The translations under genes were made by a program, and so were the position numbers. This document shows, one piece after another, positions 38,277-46,540 of a stretch of 64,000 bases of DNA; position 1 is the stretch's first letter; each line of letters starts with the position of its first letter. The notes beneath the pieces are model-generated. The model was given only the letters and a program-made list of their open reading frames with translations, was not told the DNA's origin and searched no databases. Source of the stretch: Azotimanducus sp963663145 (GTDB lineage Bacteria > Pseudomonadota > Gammaproteobacteria > Pseudomonadales > Azotimanducaceae); assembly GCA_963663145.1 (NCBI GenBank), contig OY760134.1, positions 992,001-1,056,000 on the forward strand. The letters run 5' to 3'.

Positions 38277-39743
38277 TCAGTGAACCGTCAACTGCCGCCC
38301 CTTGATGTGTACCTCTTGGCCGCAAAACTCGCCGTTAAGCATGGCTTCAAGATCATGCCTATCGGAGGTTTTGCCCCAAACGCGTTGGCCCGCTGGTGTG
38401 AGGCAGGTGGCAAAGCCCACGTCTGGCCCCTCATTGCCGAACATGACCGTGTACGCCTCGACAGGAAGTTGTCCATCCCAAGTTTCAAGCACTTCCCGCT
38501 GCCCCAAGGCGTCAACTTCCTCTTGCGTGCAGGCATGGCGGAAGGGCTGCGCGGGCGGTTCGCCCGAATAGGCGCCGAATGAGTGCTTGGCGAGCGTTCC
38601 TCCGTTTGCGGTGCAAAGTGCTTTTTGCGATGGTGCTTCACGAAGCAATTCCACGGTCCGCGCCACCGAATGCATCACGTAATTGTTGAGCGGGCCGCCA
38701 TGGAAGGTAAGGCCTCCGGTCACGGTGAGGTCGCGCGCCTCGTCAAACCCGAGTTCTCGCGCGGCGATCTGCACGGCGACCGGGAAGCAACTATAGAGAT
38801 CAACGAGCTCAAGGTCTTGCGGAGTGAGTCCGGCGAGCTCCAAGCACTTGCTTCCGGCGATGCGAATGGCCGGTGACGAATGCAAGTCCGCGCGCGAAGA
38901 AATGAACAGCGCATCCTGCGCGTCGGTTCCCGCAAGCGGGTAGACCCACTTGGATTCTGGAATCCGCATGCGTCTGGCAAAGTCCGTGGAGCAGAGGATG
39001 AGGGCTGCGGCCTGATCGACGTTGCTGTTTGAATTCATCAGCTTGGGATAGGGAAAGGAGATGCGCCGATTGGAAGCGGAGGGTGTGCGAATCTCCTCGG
39101 CGGTTGGTGGCTCGCGAATCCAGGCGTGCGGGTTCTTTGCGGCCACTTGTGCGAAGCGAGCCCAGAGATTTGAGATGCGCCGCATATGCTCGTCGATGCG
39201 CAGAGCGCGGGCGTGACGCAGGGCATTTTCAAGCAGTGGGTAGGTTTGCACAGGGCGCACGCAACCCAAGTCGCGTTCAATGAGGTGCGCGTGATACTCG
39301 TGTTTGCCGTAGGTCAGATCGGGCGTTCCGGGCGCATCTGAGAGTTGAGGCTCGTTTTCGGCTTGGGCGAATCTTGACAGGCTGCGACCCCACTCGGCAC
39401 CCGTGAAGGCGACGGCTTCAAGCTCGCCGCGCGCAAGCGCAAGCGCCATTTGGTTCAGGGCGAGTTGCACAAAGTTGCCCCCCCAATAAGTTCCTGCGCT
39501 CTTGGCTTGGTGCGCCCCGACCGCTGAAGCCACCGCCCGCGCAGGGTTTGAATAGCGCCACATGCCCTGGTTCACACAGACTTGATCGAGCTTTTCGAGC
39601 AGTTTCGGTGCTTCGGCATCTTCGGCGGCGGCTTTGACCGCTTGGATCATGAGCGCAAGCGGCTCTTGGCAGAGCGCGAGGTCGTCTTGGGTTTGCTGCA
39701 ATTGGGAAACGCCGACCAGTACGGGAGTCTTTGCTGAAGTCAT
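38277..39743 (-). CDS. Thiolase-like protein with TLP1-type C-terminal domain
   Basis: A 488-residue member of the thiolase superfamily (SCP2-thiolase-like). PVLVGVSQLQQTQDD, LEKLDQVCVNQG and VDLYSCFPVAVQIAARELGF are superfamily blocks, and the last 80 residues (VEAYTVMFGNEGPDVGFATC, then a short beta domain) match the additional C-terminal domain of thiolase-like protein type 1. Where the nucleophilic Cys of thiolases should stand the sequence reads TYWGGNFVQLALNQM, with no Cys, so a normal thiolase reaction is doubtful. Role unknown; lipid or sterol metabolism is possible. Confidence 0.8.
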   Translation of the reverse strand: MTSAKTPVLVGVSQLQQTQDDLALCQEPLALMIQAVKAAAEDAEAPKLLEKLDQVCVNQGMWRYSNPARAVASAVGAHQAKSAGTYWGGNFVQLALNQMALALARGELEAVAFTGAEWGRSLSRFAQAENEPQLSDAPGTPDLTYGKHEYHAHLIERDLGCVRPVQTYPLLENALRHARALRIDEHMRRISNLWARFAQVAAKNPHAWIREPPTAEEIRTPSASNRRISFPYPKLMNSNSNVDQAAALILCSTDFARRMRIPESKWVYPLAGTDAQDALFISSRADLHSSPAIRIAGSKCLELAGLTPQDLELVDLYSCFPVAVQIAARELGFDEARDLTVTGGLTFHGGPLNNYVMHSVARTVELLREAPSQKALCTANGGTLAKHSFGAYSGEPPAQPFRHACTQEEVDALGQREVLETWDGQLPVEAYTVMFGNEGPDVGFATCLTPAGQRVWGKTSDRHDLEAMLNGEFCGQEVHIKGRQLTVH

Positions 39744-39877
39744 GTTGGTTGGTGCGAAGGTCTATCAGCCGAAAGATGGCGATTGTAGGTGTATTTGACG
39801 CGACACTATGGCAAAACTCCTACATAGGGTGTCGGCAATGTCGCTTTTGCGCTCCTGATGAGTTGTGCAATCTGATC

Positions 39878-39903
39878 ATGTCGCGAACGAACAGTCGCGA
39901 CAT
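39878..39903. promoter_or_regulatory. 9-bp inverted repeat upstream of the microcin-like gene
   Basis: ATGTCGCGA (39878-39886) and TCGCGACAT (39895-39903) are exact reverse complements separated by 8 bases, 39 bases before the ATG at 39943. It could be an operator or a leader hairpin for the peptide gene. Confidence 0.6.
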
Positions 39904-39942
39904 ACATTCAATCCATTCAATTCTCACATGAGGAGGTAAATC

Positions 39943-40179
39943 ATGATTAGGGAACTCAGTTCAAATCAAGTCGTTCTAGTATCCGGTGGATCGGCTGGTA
40001 GGGCGGCTGGAGAAGGTCTCGTCGCCGGCATCGCTGCGTGGGTCACAGACAAGACTGTGCAGCAGGCGGCGATACGCGTCGGGCTCAGCGCTGCGCGAGG
40101 TGCGGCAATGGGCGGCGTCGCTGGCCTCGCCATTGGTATCGGCATCGCGGTGGCCTTTGAGCTCGCAGACAACGACTGA
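39943..40179 (+). CDS. Double-glycine-leader peptide, putative class II microcin/bacteriocin precursor
   Basis: A 78-residue protein with a leader MIRELSSNQVVLVSGG that fits the consensus of bacteriocin leaders cleaved after Gly-Gly by C39-peptidase ABC exporters (compare the RELT-x-x-E-x-x-x-VSGG form). The 62-residue core is Gly/Ala-rich, with no Cys, and contains GLSAARGAAMGGVAGLAIGI and a hydrophobic GIGIAVAFEL stretch, suggesting a membrane-active helix. A very strong ribosome-binding site (AGGAGG, about 8 bases before the ATG) supports real translation. No exporter or immunity gene is visible within the window, so it may be exported by a system encoded elsewhere. Confidence 0.75.
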   Translation: MIRELSSNQVVLVSGGSAGRAAGEGLVAGIAAWVTDKTVQQAAIRVGLSAARGAAMGGVAGLAIGIGIAVAFELADND

Positions 40180-40372
40180 CCTCATAGGTAGGATCTAGCC
40201 GCAAGGATCTGGCGAGAATAGGTCCACCACACACGAGAGCGCGGGGATTCGAGCAGCGAGGCCCCGCCTCTCACCGATCAAGCGTTCACCAGATATCTCT
40301 GGCAGATCAGGCATACTATTCGAGTTGGAGGTTTTCTCCGCCCGGGACACAGGAAAGTAAGGAGGGGTAACC

Positions 40373-40771
40373 ATGGCAACCATTCTCGCGCATATCAATG
40401 TGGTGGCAGGCAAAGAGGCGGACTTCGAACGAATCGCCGCAGAAATCTACCAGGCCACGCACCATCAAGAGGCTGGTGTGAGGCGCTATGAATACTGGCG
40501 CGGCGAGCAACCGGGCCTGTATTACTGTCTGCTCTCTTTCGATGACTTCCATGCATTCCTGGCGCATCAAACGAGCGAGCATCACGAGGCACCAGACTGG
40601 GGTTCGGTGCTCGCGGGCATTCGACTCGAATGGGTGGATCCTTTGGCGAATGGGTCTGATTTGCCTTCGACCCAGCCGCAAGAAGTCGCCGAGGACGCCA
40701 GCGAGCTAATGAAACAATACGCCCAAACCTATGCAGTAAAACGCGCTGATTGGTGGAACGCCGTGACCTAA
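40373..40771 (+). CDS. Antibiotic-biosynthesis-monooxygenase (ABM) domain protein
   Basis: A 132-residue protein with a ferredoxin-like ABM fold: ATILAHINVVAGKEADFERI, GVRRYEYWRGEQPGLYYCLL and FHAFLAHQTSEHHEA follow the dimeric alpha+beta-barrel pattern. About 40 residues of polar C-terminal tail are extra. The ribosome-binding site AAGGAGGGG precedes the ATG. The substrate cannot be inferred. It follows the microcin-like gene by about 190 bases and may be unrelated to it. Confidence 0.75.
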   Translation: MATILAHINVVAGKEADFERIAAEIYQATHHQEAGVRRYEYWRGEQPGLYYCLLSFDDFHAFLAHQTSEHHEAPDWGSVLAGIRLEWVDPLANGSDLPSTQPQEVAEDASELMKQYAQTYAVKRADWWNAVT

Positions 40772-40821
40772 GCGAGCGCACCCTAGCGCTTATGGGGTGG
40801 GGCACGAGCCGAACCGCCTCA

Positions 40822-41586
40822 CTATTGGCCGCCCGCGACATCAAGGGTGATGCCAGTCACCCAAGATGCGGCGTCGGAGGCGAGAAACACGGCGGCACCG
40901 GCGAAGTCTTCCGGTTCGCCCAATCTGCCCAAGGGGATACTGGTCGCCAAGGGCTGAATTTGCTCGGATTCGAGCTGGAGTGTTTCGCGCAGCATCTCAG
41001 TCTCGACCGTGCCCGGAGCGATGCAATTGACGCGCACGCCCCTGGGAGCGAGTTCCACCGCGAGCGTCTTGGTCATCTGCATGACGCCCGCGCGGCAGGC
41101 ACCATAGGGGCCGAACCCCGGCGATGCCCGATAACCAGCGACCGAAGAAATGTTGATGATCGATCCACCCTCTGCCATGTGTGCGGCAGCCACGCTGCTG
41201 CCCCACCACACGCTGGTGAGATTGAGCCCGACCAGCGTGTCCCAATTCTCGCGCGTGGTGTCGGCAAGCTGGTGCATCTGCCGGTCGAGATTGCCGCCCG
41301 CATTGTTCACCCAAATGCCGATCACGCCAAGTTCCGATTGCGCGCGCTTCGCCAAGGCTTCCACATCCGGGGGAAGGAGCACGTCGGTCTTTACACCGAT
41401 CGCCTTGACTCCCAAGGATTCAAGATCACGCTGAGCCGCATCGAGTTGTGCTTGGCGGCGCGATGCGATGGCCACATTCGCCCCCGCTTCGGCCAGCCCC
41501 ATGGCGATGCCGTAACCGATGCCAAGGCTGCCACCCGTCACCACCGCAGTCTTGCCATCCAACCGAAATCTGTCCAGTACGCTCAT
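40822..41586 (-). CDS. Short-chain dehydrogenase/reductase with Lys-to-Arg active site
   Basis: A 254-residue SDR. The cofactor motif is VVTGGSLGIGYG, NNAGGN is present and the catalytic Ser lies in IINISSVAGY. The Y-x-x-x-K motif reads YGACRAG, so the catalytic Lys is Arg (codon CGC). The C-terminal NCIAPGTVETEM and LASDAASWVTG match the SDR-c1 class. The start at 41586 (MSVLDRFRLDGK) was preferred because the upstream extension overlaps the divergent gene. Activity may be reduced or altered. Confidence 0.85.
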   Translation of the reverse strand: MSVLDRFRLDGKTAVVTGGSLGIGYGIAMGLAEAGANVAIASRRQAQLDAAQRDLESLGVKAIGVKTDVLLPPDVEALAKRAQSELGVIGIWVNNAGGNLDRQMHQLADTTRENWDTLVGLNLTSVWWGSSVAAAHMAEGGSIINISSVAGYRASPGFGPYGACRAGVMQMTKTLAVELAPRGVRVNCIAPGTVETEMLRETLQLESEQIQPLATSIPLGRLGEPEDFAGAAVFLASDAASWVTGITLDVAGGQ

Positions 41587-41734
41587 CTTTTTGGCTCCTC
41601 TCTCGTCGCGCCAAGCTATCACAAGCCGCAACAACTTGTGCCAAAATGAGAACTGCCGGATTGTCAAAATAGATAGTGTCCCGCGACTTGCCTTTGTGAT
41701 AAGTTGGCTTGCATTGAATCGAAGGAGCGCAAGC

Positions 41735-42965
41735 ATGGCGGCATCTTCCGCAGAGATAAGGCAACTTAAGCCCATGTACCAGTACGACTTGCCGCTGCTT
41801 GAGCGAGTTGAGTCGCTTCGCGATGCCATCCTCGAAGGTGGTAATCGCGCTCAAGAACTTCGGCGGTTGCCTGATGAGACCGTCGACACCCTGATCGATC
41901 ATGGCTTCTTCCGCTTTGCCCTGCCTACCGAACTCGGTGGCGAGAACGCCTCTGTGCTGGAAACCATTGAAGTGCTCGAGGCCATGTGCGCCATTGATGC
42001 TTCGGTGGGTTGGAACGTGATGATCGGGTCCGAGATTAACGCCATGGGTGCCGGAGGCATGCCGCCCGACCTCGCTCGGGAAGTCTATATCGATAATCCG
42101 CGCGTCATCATGTGCGGTGGCGGCGGCCCGGGAAGCACTATGCCGCGCGCCGAGCCGCAAGGAGATGGCAGCTACCGGATATGGTCGCAAACCTCGTTCA
42201 TGAGCGGATGCAACCAGGCCGAATGGTGTTTCCAGATGGCGCCGGTGGTCGAGAACGGCGAAGTGAGGATGAACCCGGACGGCACGCCCTTCGCCAAGAT
42301 GTGGTTCATTCATCGCAGCGAGTGGGAGATTGTCGATACTTGGGATATGGCGGGCCTGCGCGGTTCCGGCAGCCACGATGTGAAGTCCGAAGGCGCATTG
42401 GTGCCGGAAAAGTATGCCGAGGTCGATCTCATCATGCCGGCACGCTACGACAACCCGACCTATCGCATTCCCGTCGCATTGCGCCTGTCTTACAACAAGG
42501 TAGCGGTGGCACTCGGCGTGGCGCGCGGTGCCTTGGATGCCTTCTCTGATCTCGCACAGAAACAAGATTCCGCTCATGTCCGCCGGCAAACTCAGGGAAC
42601 GTCCGATCGCCCAGCATCGTATGGGCGAGGCGGAAGCCATGGTGCGCTCCTCACGCGCCTTCGTGATGGAGGCCATGGGGGCGGTGGTGGATGAGTTGCA
42701 GCGGGGCGCCGAAAAGCCAGGGCCCGAGACCACCAAGATCGCCCGCTTGGCCTGTCTACATGCGACCAACGTCTGTATGCATGCCGTTGATGTCATACAC
42801 AATACGGCCGGCACCACTGGCATGCGCATGGATAGTCCGCTTGAGCGCAAGCTGCGCGATGCGCACGGCTGTGCCAACCACAGGTGGGTGTCGCACCCGC
42901 TGTATGCCGAACTTGGTCGCATCTTCCTTGGGTTTGAGCCTTCTCCGGAGATGGCCGGAGACTGA
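41735..42965 (+). pseudogene. Acyl-CoA dehydrogenase-like flavoprotein, frameshifted
   Basis: The first frame (41735-about 42565) gives FFRFALPTELGGENASVLET, SFMSGCNQAEWCFQMAP and LRGSGSHDVKSEGALVP, the N-terminal and middle domains of an acyl-CoA dehydrogenase/HpaB-like flavoprotein. The remaining C-terminal helical domain continues in another frame from about 42560 (IPLMSAGKLRERPIAQH onwards) to the TGA at 42963-42965. One extra base near 42560-42566, in the run CAGAAACAAG, explains the break. The start at 41735 has GGAG upstream. It could be a real mutation or a sequencing error. It is divergent from the SDR gene. Confidence 0.78.
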
Positions 42966-42974
42966 CTGGCACTT

Positions 42975-43805
42975 TTGTCGAATCTGGTCTCGACAGCGGC
43001 GCTTGAAGCCGAGCTCGGCTCGGACGAACTCGTTGTGTTCGATGCTTCTTGGCATTTGCCGGTCGCGGACGCGCCTGCGCGTGATGCGCGCTCGGAGTAC
43101 TTGCGGTGTCATCTGCCCGGCGCTCTGTTTGCCGATATAGACCAACTCTCGGATCAAGCCTCTTCGCTTCCGCACATGCTTGCGAGCCCGAGCGAGTTTC
43201 AAGCGCACATGCGGGCTTTGGGACTATGCAAGGGTTCAAGCGTGGTCGTGTACGACGCCCTCGGGATCTTCAGCGCCGCGAGATTGTGGTGGATGCTGAG
43301 GGTGTACGGCCACGAGAAGGTGCGCATTCTGGACGGCGGGCTGCCCAAGTGGCTTGACGAGGGCAGGGCGTTGCAAGCAGGTGAAGCCGAATCCAAATCG
43401 GGAGACTTCGAGGCGAGATTCATGTCGAGCCGCGTGGCATCGCTGGAAGAAACGAGAGCGGCGCCGCTCGTGCTCGATGCCAGAAGCGCCGCGAGGTTTC
43501 AGGGCTTTGCGCCAGAACCCCGGCCTGGTCTCCCTTCGGGACATATGCCGAACGCACGCAATCTGCCCTTCGAACGGCTGATTCGGGACGCCCGCCTTCG
43601 GCCTCGTGAAGAACTCGAAGAGATCTTTGAAGACTTGGGTGTCGGTGCGCGCACACCACTGGTCACTTCCTGCGGCTCAGGCGTGACAGCAGCCATCATC
43701 AGCCTCGCGCTCGCCGAGGTCGGACATTCCTCAAACTCTCTGTATGATGGTTCTTGGACGGAATATGCACAGTGTTTTCCGTCAGAGGTGGTGATCGGCG
43801 AGTAG
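42975..43805 (+). CDS. sseA: Sulfurtransferase (3-mercaptopyruvate/thiosulfate type)
   Basis: Two tandem rhodanese domains in 276 residues. The N-terminal inactive domain has VVFDASWHLP; the C-terminal domain carries the active loop TSCGSGVTA, whose CG-S-G-V-T form is typical of 3-mercaptopyruvate sulfurtransferases. GHMPNARNLPF and the C-terminal LYDGSWTEYA also match. The start is a TTG at 42975, 10 bases after the preceding gene's stop, so it is probably co-transcribed. Confidence 0.92.
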   Translation: MSNLVSTAALEAELGSDELVVFDASWHLPVADAPARDARSEYLRCHLPGALFADIDQLSDQASSLPHMLASPSEFQAHMRALGLCKGSSVVVYDALGIFSAARLWWMLRVYGHEKVRILDGGLPKWLDEGRALQAGEAESKSGDFEARFMSSRVASLEETRAAPLVLDARSAARFQGFAPEPRPGLPSGHMPNARNLPFERLIRDARLRPREELEEIFEDLGVGARTPLVTSCGSGVTAAIISLALAEVGHSSNSLYDGSWTEYAQCFPSEVVIGE

Positions 43806-43873
43806 TTCTTGGTCGGCGGTCGCTTGTTGAATCGAGCCCACTTGCGGGCAGCGAAGCCGAGGGTTGTCTTGCG

Positions 43874-44518
43874 ATGATTTTTCTCCTACAGCAGGGGCAA
43901 TACGTGCTGTTTGCGATGCTCGTGGTGGCGCTCATTATTTCGCTCAGCTTTCACGAGTTCGGTCATGCGGCCGTGGCCAAGCTGTATGGAGACGATACGG
44001 CCCAGCGCGCCGGCCGCTTGACGCTCAACCCCATCGCCCATATAGACCTCTTTGGTCTGCTGCTGGTGATGATCGTGGGCTTTGGTTATGCCAAACCCGT
44101 TCCGACCAATCCGCGCAACTTCACATCTCGGAGCGCGGACCTCTGGGTGGCGGCAGCCGGGCCGCTGATGAATCTTTTGCTGGCGATTTTCGTCTGGAAT
44201 TTCTATCTGGGCATGGCGGCCTCCGGCAATGCACTCTTTGACGACCAGGAAGTGTTGATATTCTTCCTACTGCTCGCGCAGGTGAACCTGCTGTTGATGG
44301 CCTTCAATCTGATTCCGGTCGCGCCGCTCGATGGACACTACATACTTCCCTACTTCCTGCCGGAGAGACTGCGTCCCAAGGTAAACGCCTTTAATCGACG
44401 TGTCGGCCCTTACGCCCTTCTGTCCCTGGTGGTGCTGAGCATCATGGGCCTGCCTATTTTTTCTTGGGTATCGAGCTTTGCGCGAGCGTTCTTGCCGCTC
44501 ATTAGCTGGATGGGTTAG
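43874..44518 (+). CDS. M50 family site-2-protease-like membrane metalloprotease
   Basis: A 214-residue integral membrane protein with the zinc motif HEFGHA in the first helix pair and the distal motif NLIPVAPLDGH, which supplies the third ligand Asp. This short YwhC-like form lacks PDZ and CBS domains. Site-2 proteases of this group cut substrates within the membrane; the substrate is unknown. The start at 43874 fits the first hydrophobic helix; the upstream frame overlaps the sulfurtransferase gene. It converges with the MFS transporter gene, overlapping its end by 17 bases. Confidence 0.88.
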   Translation: MIFLLQQGQYVLFAMLVVALIISLSFHEFGHAAVAKLYGDDTAQRAGRLTLNPIAHIDLFGLLLVMIVGFGYAKPVPTNPRNFTSRSADLWVAAAGPLMNLLLAIFVWNFYLGMAASGNALFDDQEVLIFFLLLAQVNLLLMAFNLIPVAPLDGHYILPYFLPERLRPKVNAFNRRVGPYALLSLVVLSIMGLPIFSWVSSFARAFLPLISWMG

Positions 44519-45806
44519 GCCGCTTTCCGAGTGTCGCTGCGTGCGCCTGCATGCGTTTGCGAGACCGGCCGATGCGGTCGAGAAACGCCGTGAGCAAGGT
44601 CATGGGGAGAATCGCTAGGAGTATTAGCAGCCACCCCTGCATGTAGTTTCCGGTTGAGTCCCGGATCGCTCCTATCGCGACCGGAGCGATGCCTGCGGAG
44701 GCGTTGAAGGGGCCGAGCATTCCCATGACTCTCCCAAAGGCATGGGCGCCAAAGCGCGTGCTCACGAGGTTGCCCATGAGCGGCAGCATGCTGCCGGAGG
44801 CGATGCCGAGAAAAACGCATGCGCCGGCGAATAGGAAAAATGAATCGGCGATGAGTAGCAGCCCGGCACTCGCACCGAGACATGCGGCTGCCGCCCACAG
44901 CAGTATTCTGATATCCAACTTGTCTGACAAGAGTCCAAAGCCGATCTTGGCGGGAATCATTGTGCCTGCATACAGCGAAATGAATAAGCCATGTTGAATC
45001 TTGGGGATGTTGAGGTCGGTTGCGAAAGGACTGACGTGAAGCGAGATGGCGCTGAAGCAGGAGGCTAGGAGAAACATCACCCCGCAGATGACCCAAAAGT
45101 TTGGTTCGCTCAGTATGGCCTTGCTGGTCCAAAGATGGCGTGTCGAAGCCGGTGTTTCAGATATCGAATCGGTTTGAAGGCTGCCGGGAGGGTCTGGAGC
45201 AACCCCCAAGTCTCTTGGGCTATTGCGGATGAACAGCAGTACCGGCGGGACGATCAGCAGTACCATGGCGGCGGCGATGATCAGCAATGCCGTGCGCCAA
45301 CCGGTCTGAGCAAAGAGATATGAAATGATGACCGGCACAACAAATCCGCCGATAGATGTGCCGGTGGTGACTATGCCCATCGCGGTGCCTCGGCGCCCGT
45401 CAAACCATTTGGCGACCAGCGTCTGCGCCGCCAAGGGCCCGGTCAGCACGATGCCGACAGACAGCAGGCATGCACAAATCACGAGAATCTGCCAAAACGC
45501 CGTGCTAACAGACATGAGCGCCATACCCGCGGCGGTGGTCAAGGCACCGACGCAGATCAAATGGCGTATGGAAACTCGGTCCAAAGCTCTGCCAAGCAAG
45601 GGAGAAATGAAACCGCTGACCATCATGAGCAGGGTGTTGCTCAGCATGACGGTGGCTGTCGAAACCTCAATGAGCGGGTCGTTTAGCCATTCGGTGGCGT
45701 AGAGCGAGAGGCTGTAAAAGGTCACGCCAAAGAGGATTCCCTGAAACAGCATACATACGGCGACCACCGTCCAGCCGTAATACCATCTTCCGAATCTCGG
45801 TGGCAT
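44502..45806 (-). CDS. MFS transporter
   Basis: A 434-residue major facilitator with twelve hydrophobic segments. The loop 2-3 region SPLLGRALDRVSIRH is the family's G-x-x-x-D-R-x-x-R/H type, and GLLSDKLDIRILL is the equivalent in the second half. The overall pattern resembles monocarboxylate/oxalate-type (OFA-like) transporters, but the substrate is not determinable. It converges with the M50 gene. Confidence 0.85.
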   Translation of the reverse strand: MPPRFGRWYYGWTVVAVCMLFQGILFGVTFYSLSLYATEWLNDPLIEVSTATVMLSNTLLMMVSGFISPLLGRALDRVSIRHLICVGALTTAAGMALMSVSTAFWQILVICACLLSVGIVLTGPLAAQTLVAKWFDGRRGTAMGIVTTGTSIGGFVVPVIISYLFAQTGWRTALLIIAAAMVLLIVPPVLLFIRNSPRDLGVAPDPPGSLQTDSISETPASTRHLWTSKAILSEPNFWVICGVMFLLASCFSAISLHVSPFATDLNIPKIQHGLFISLYAGTMIPAKIGFGLLSDKLDIRILLWAAAACLGASAGLLLIADSFFLFAGACVFLGIASGSMLPLMGNLVSTRFGAHAFGRVMGMLGPFNASAGIAPVAIGAIRDSTGNYMQGWLLILLAILPMTLLTAFLDRIGRSRKRMQAHAATLGKRPNPSS

Positions 45807-46046
45807 CCATTCCGCTCAGGCAAAAGCGAAGGTAACCACAGATAAGGATGCGAACGCAATTACGAGTTTGTTTTTCCGGCAAATAAAGGGAAAGCCACCC
45901 GCCGACAGTCGATGGGTGTCCTGTTTCATGATTCTTGTCGGTGTTGATCAGATTCTTCTCCAAATAACTTGGTTGGTGAAGACGGGTATGAACGACGCAT
46001 GCATGAGATGATACTGTTGTACAACACGGACTCTGGAGATGCTCGA

Positions 46047-46259
46047 GTGAGACCGGCCGAAATAATTTTTGAAGTGACAGAGGCTCATGAGGGTGGATAC
46101 GACGCACGCGCGCTCGGACATAGTATTTTCACTCAGGGGGAAGATTGGAAGGACTTACGAGAAATGGTCAAGGACGCAGTGCTTTGTCATTTTGAAGAAG
46201 GTGAATCACCCAGAGTAATCCGCCTGCATCTTATCAGGGAGGAAGCAATTGCCGTATGA
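46047..46259 (+). CDS. hicB: HicB-type antitoxin
   Basis: A small protein of about 70 residues. IIFEVTEAHEGGYDARALGHSIFTQ, DWKDLREMVKDAVLCHFEE and VIRLHLIREEAIAV follow the partial RNase-H fold of HicB antitoxins. The GTG at 46047 is taken as start because conservation begins at once after it; the frame is open to 45969. The antitoxin precedes the toxin here, and the two overlap by ATGA. Confidence 0.82.
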   Translation: MRPAEIIFEVTEAHEGGYDARALGHSIFTQGEDWKDLREMVKDAVLCHFEEGESPRVIRLHLIREEAIAV

Positions 46260-46504
46260 AGTTGCCTCGCGACTTGTCGGGAGAAGAACTGTCCAATCTG
46301 CTGGTGCGATGGTTCGGCTATCAGATTGTCAGAAACCGCGGCAGCCATATGAGTCTGGTGCTGAAGAGCGGGGACAAATCGCACAGCGTCACGGTTCCGC
46401 GCCACCGACAACTGCGAATCGGAACGCTCGATCAGATTGTTGGGGATGTGGCTCGCTTTGCTGGTGTCTCAAAACGAGAAGTTCGAGAAACGCTGTTTCC
46501 CTGA
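46256..46504 (+). CDS. hicA: HicA-type mRNA interferase toxin
   Basis: An 82-residue dsRBD-like toxin. It starts with KLPRDLSGEELSNLL and contains the catalytic-His region NRGSHMSLVLKSG, then VTVPRHRQLRIGTL and the C-terminal helix. HicA cleaves mRNA when HicB is lost. Translation is coupled to hicB through the ATGA overlap. All conserved residues appear intact. Confidence 0.85.
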   Translation: MKLPRDLSGEELSNLLVRWFGYQIVRNRGSHMSLVLKSGDKSHSVTVPRHRQLRIGTLDQIVGDVARFAGVSKREVRETLFP

Positions 46505-46540
46505 TCTCAAAGACGCGAAGCAGGTGAACATGTCTTCCCG

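Noticed and set aside
41426..42922. 498-codon open frame on the minus strand
   Set aside because: Antisense to the acyl-CoA dehydrogenase-like gene; no recognisable motifs.
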